In this document: in pieces, positions 24,605-26,179 of the stretch
Numbering within the stretch: position 1 is the first letter of the stretch
Layout: every line of letters begins with the position of its first letter
Source: a virus
DNA: 26,179 nt
Direction: 5' to 3' (one strand)
IMG/VR virus record: IMGVR_UViG_3300045135_000408
Span: 1-26,179 of that record
The notes under the pieces: model-generated
Database searches by the model: none
What the model was told of the DNA's origin: nothing
Seen by the model: only the letters and a program-made list of their open reading frames with translations
Program-made: the position numbers and the translations under genes

Positions 24605-24612
24605 TATTTATA
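24605..24612 (-). promoter_or_regulatory. Late promoter box TATAAATA upstream of gp5
   Basis: Exact match on the minus strand overlapping the stop of the 128-residue gene. Expected leader is about 13 bases and contains the AGGA ribosome site of the gp5 gene. Confidence 0.75.
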
Positions 24613-24994
24613 TCGACAAAGTTTGATTGCTTGTCTTGAACCCTTTTTTACGCATGACAGTTTTTGCTACAAGTTCAAACTCTTGATTTCTTTTATCATA
24701 CTTGAGAACGAATGGCATATTTATATCAGTTTGCATATCTTTCAAAACTGCTTCAGCATCCGGACCAAGTTGAGGAATCTTTTTCCCATGTTTGTTATAA
24801 GTTTGCTTAAACAAACGAGTAAGTTCTGCAGTAGTAATCTGTTTCTTGTTACGCTCATCGTTCACCCTATCTAAAAAATGTCTTGTGAATTCTACATCAA
24901 TATTTACTTTTGCAAATAATCTATCTGCAAATTTTTCAATGCCGTCTAAATCTCTTTGAGATATCTCTTCTCTTAATTCTGTAAACTTACGCAT
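24608..24994 (-). CDS. Conserved-type 128-residue protein, unrecognised; possible nuclease-like fold
   Basis: Basic protein. The centre is 'VEFTRHFLDRVNDERNKKQI' (about 35-54) followed by helical 'TTAELTRLFKQTY'; the end is beta-like with 'MPFVLKYDKRNQEFELVAKT' and VMRKKGFKTSN. A His-x-x-x-Arg-...-Arg helix, then strands, is reminiscent of BECR-fold (RelE/BrnT/DUF4258) nucleases, but I cannot confirm this. I remember similar 'TIMRK.NF.T' segments in marine phage proteins of unknown role. It overlaps the stop of the gp27-like gene by eight bases, with AAGGA upstream. Alternatives are an assembly factor or a minor hub protein. Confidence 0.7.
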   Translation of the reverse strand: MRKFTELREEISQRDLDGIEKFADRLFAKVNIDVEFTRHFLDRVNDERNKKQITTAELTRLFKQTYNKHGKKIPQLGPDAEAVLKDMQTDINMPFVLKYDKRNQEFELVAKTVMRKKGFKTSNQTLSI

Positions 24995-26179
24995 TCCATC
25001 CGTCCTTTACAATATTCATGTCTACTTTATATGAAGTAGTATTGTTTGAAACAGGACTAAAGAAATGCATACAGTCTCTAATTAAATATAGTCCTGAGTA
25101 CTTTTTATTATAAACATCATCAGCATCTTCTACTTTTCTGATAGCAGGATAATTAAACTCTAATAATCTACCACATTCTATGATAGGGTTTCCTGGTGCT
25201 TCAAAGTTTTCTACAACTTCATCATCAATTTGCTTCATAACTTGATGTCTAAGTAGAGCATAATCTTCTGGGTAAATAGTTCTAAAACCCTCTTCACCTT
25301 TTTTCTGTGCATGTATTTTTGTTTGCTTAGAACTTAATGAAATACTTATGTTTGAACTTATTCTTTTTTCAGGTCTTTCAAAGTGTGGGGACTTTGCCAA
25401 ACGCTTTAATTTATCAAAGTCCTCAAAATAATCCCATGTGTTTACTGAATAGTTTTTATGAAAGATATCATATGTAATATGCTTTGCATTCATGTTGCCA
25501 TTCAATATATCTTCCGCTATTGTTTGTCTTTCAAGAATTCTGAAGTCATCTACGTTTTGCGTTGTCTCACTACCTACCATACCTGACTGTGGTTTACCAT
25601 CTGAACCAATTACAGGAACACCAGGAACTTTGTACATATATCCCTTTTTGATTTTACCACCTTTATCTCTTTCGTTTTCAACATCACCCATAAGGTCAGT
25701 GATAACCATATTCTTTTCTTTATCTAAAAGTGTGCCTGTTGATAGAAGTCTAAAACCTAACATGCTCTCATAAAAAAAGAAACCAGGTAAGTCTTTTTCA
25801 GACGATATTGATTTATTCAAAACCCATCGTATCGCTTGACTAGGTCTCCACATAGGGCAGACTAATTTTAGACCACCTAAAGACTTTTCTGCAGTTAATT
25901 GCTTAACACCAGTTGAAAGATATTGTGCGAATATTTGAGATATAATAGAATGAGGTTCACCTGTAAACGCAGATGATAGTGAAGTGTTCATATTCTTATA
26001 ACCTTCTTCACTAATCAATCTCATAGTAAATGCTTGTTTACGTTCTTGTATGACTACATTTTCAATACCAACTACACGAAAGTATAAGTCAACTTCGGTA
26101 TCTATAGTACCCTCCTGCACATTGTATTTGACATGCAGAATATTAGCACCACCGATAGGATAGTCAGGCATCATATCAT
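24987..26179 (-). CDS. 27: gp27-like baseplate hub protein (N-terminus outside window)
   Basis: The frame is open to the window edge: a GAT codon precedes the two ATGs near 26174, so the true start is likely outside. About 395 residues are present. The piece beginning 'GGANILHVKYNVQEGTIDTE' corresponds to T4 gp27 near its residue 60-70. 'LPGFFFYESMLGFRLLSTG' corresponds to the T4 'VFVWQDIMGVNMMDY' segment, and the end 'SGLYLIRDCMHFFSP' corresponds to T4 'TEFYVDEVIHELSN'. In T4, gp27 forms a trimeric collar that holds the gp5 spike. The next gene downstream, after one small gene, is gp5, as expected for a hub partner. Confidence 0.75.
   Translation of the reverse strand, partial: DMMPDYPIGGANILHVKYNVQEGTIDTEVDLYFRVVGIENVVIQERKQAFTMRLISEEGYKNMNTSLSSAFTGEPHSIISQIFAQYLSTGVKQLTAEKSLGGLKLVCPMWRPSQAIRWVLNKSISSEKDLPGFFFYESMLGFRLLSTGTLLDKEKNMVITDLMGDVENERDKGGKIKKGYMYKVPGVPVIGSDGKPQSGMVGSETTQNVDDFRILERQTIAEDILNGNMNAKHITYDIFHKNYSVNTWDYFEDFDKLKRLAKSPHFERPEKRISSNISISLSSKQTKIHAQKKGEEGFRTIYPEDYALLRHQVMKQIDDEVVENFEAPGNPIIECGRLLEFNYPAIRKVEDADDVYNKKYSGLYLIRDCMHFFSPVSNNTTSYKVDMNIVKDGWNA

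Noticed and set aside
24718-24725. Extra TATAAATA on the minus strand inside the 128-residue gene
   Set aside because: It lies within a coding sequence more than 130 bases from the next start, and a better placed box exists at 24605-24612. In AT-rich DNA chance matches are expected.
24527-24874. Plus-strand reading frame of 115 codons across the gp5 / 128-residue gene junction
   Set aside because: It is antisense to two supported genes and covers a late promoter. No ribosome site or recognisable domain.
1-26179. tRNA genes, intrinsic terminators, integrase or attachment sites
   Set aside because: I looked in all gene gaps, which are at most about 57 bases. None held a cloverleaf, a GC hairpin with T-tract, or long inverted repeats.

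Overview
This is a block of late virion genes from an AT-rich, T4-like tailed phage (myovirus). All genes lie on the minus strand, so transcription runs from high to low coordinates. The layout, the small conserved genes between the baseplate genes, the DUF4815-type giant protein and the codon use resemble the structural modules of marine T4-like phages (cyanophages and SAR11-type myophages). The host cannot be told from this window: there is no host-like gene, tRNA or integrase. No mobile element or CRISPR array was seen, and every plus-strand reading frame looks like a shadow.

Region 1 (26179-22610, then gp6 to 20621) is the central baseplate. In transcription order it holds a partial gp27-like hub protein, an unrecognised 128-residue protein, a gp5-like spike without a lysozyme domain, a 48-residue basic protein, a 65-residue protein, a PAAR spike tip, gp25 and gp6. 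Many of these genes touch or overlap by 1-8 bases, so translational coupling is likely.

Region 2 (20621-9569) is the outer baseplate. It holds a 985-residue protein in the position of T4 gp7, gp8 enlarged by glycine-rich beta modules, and a 2214-residue DUF4815-type protein that sits where T4 has gp9/gp10.

Region 3 (9567-1) is the fibre and adaptor region. It holds three small coiled-coil or helical proteins, a 565-residue fibre flanked by two 111-residue paralogs, a 797-residue fibre built of about eight repeats, and five tandem paralogs of 173-188 residues. These are followed by a 287-residue possible chaperone and a partial gene. Three separate small families have expanded here, which suggests that the host-contact part of the particle has grown by tandem duplication.

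Exact matches to the T4 late-promoter box TATAAATA (read on the minus strand) occur in five gene boundaries: upstream of gp5, gp25, gp8, the second 111-residue gene and the 287-residue gene (a tandem pair). The region is probably read as overlapping late transcripts. The most interesting features are the five-gene paralog array with HxH motifs and islands of near-identical DNA, the late promoter placed so that gp25 mRNA would be leaderless, and the 128-residue protein between the hub and spike genes.
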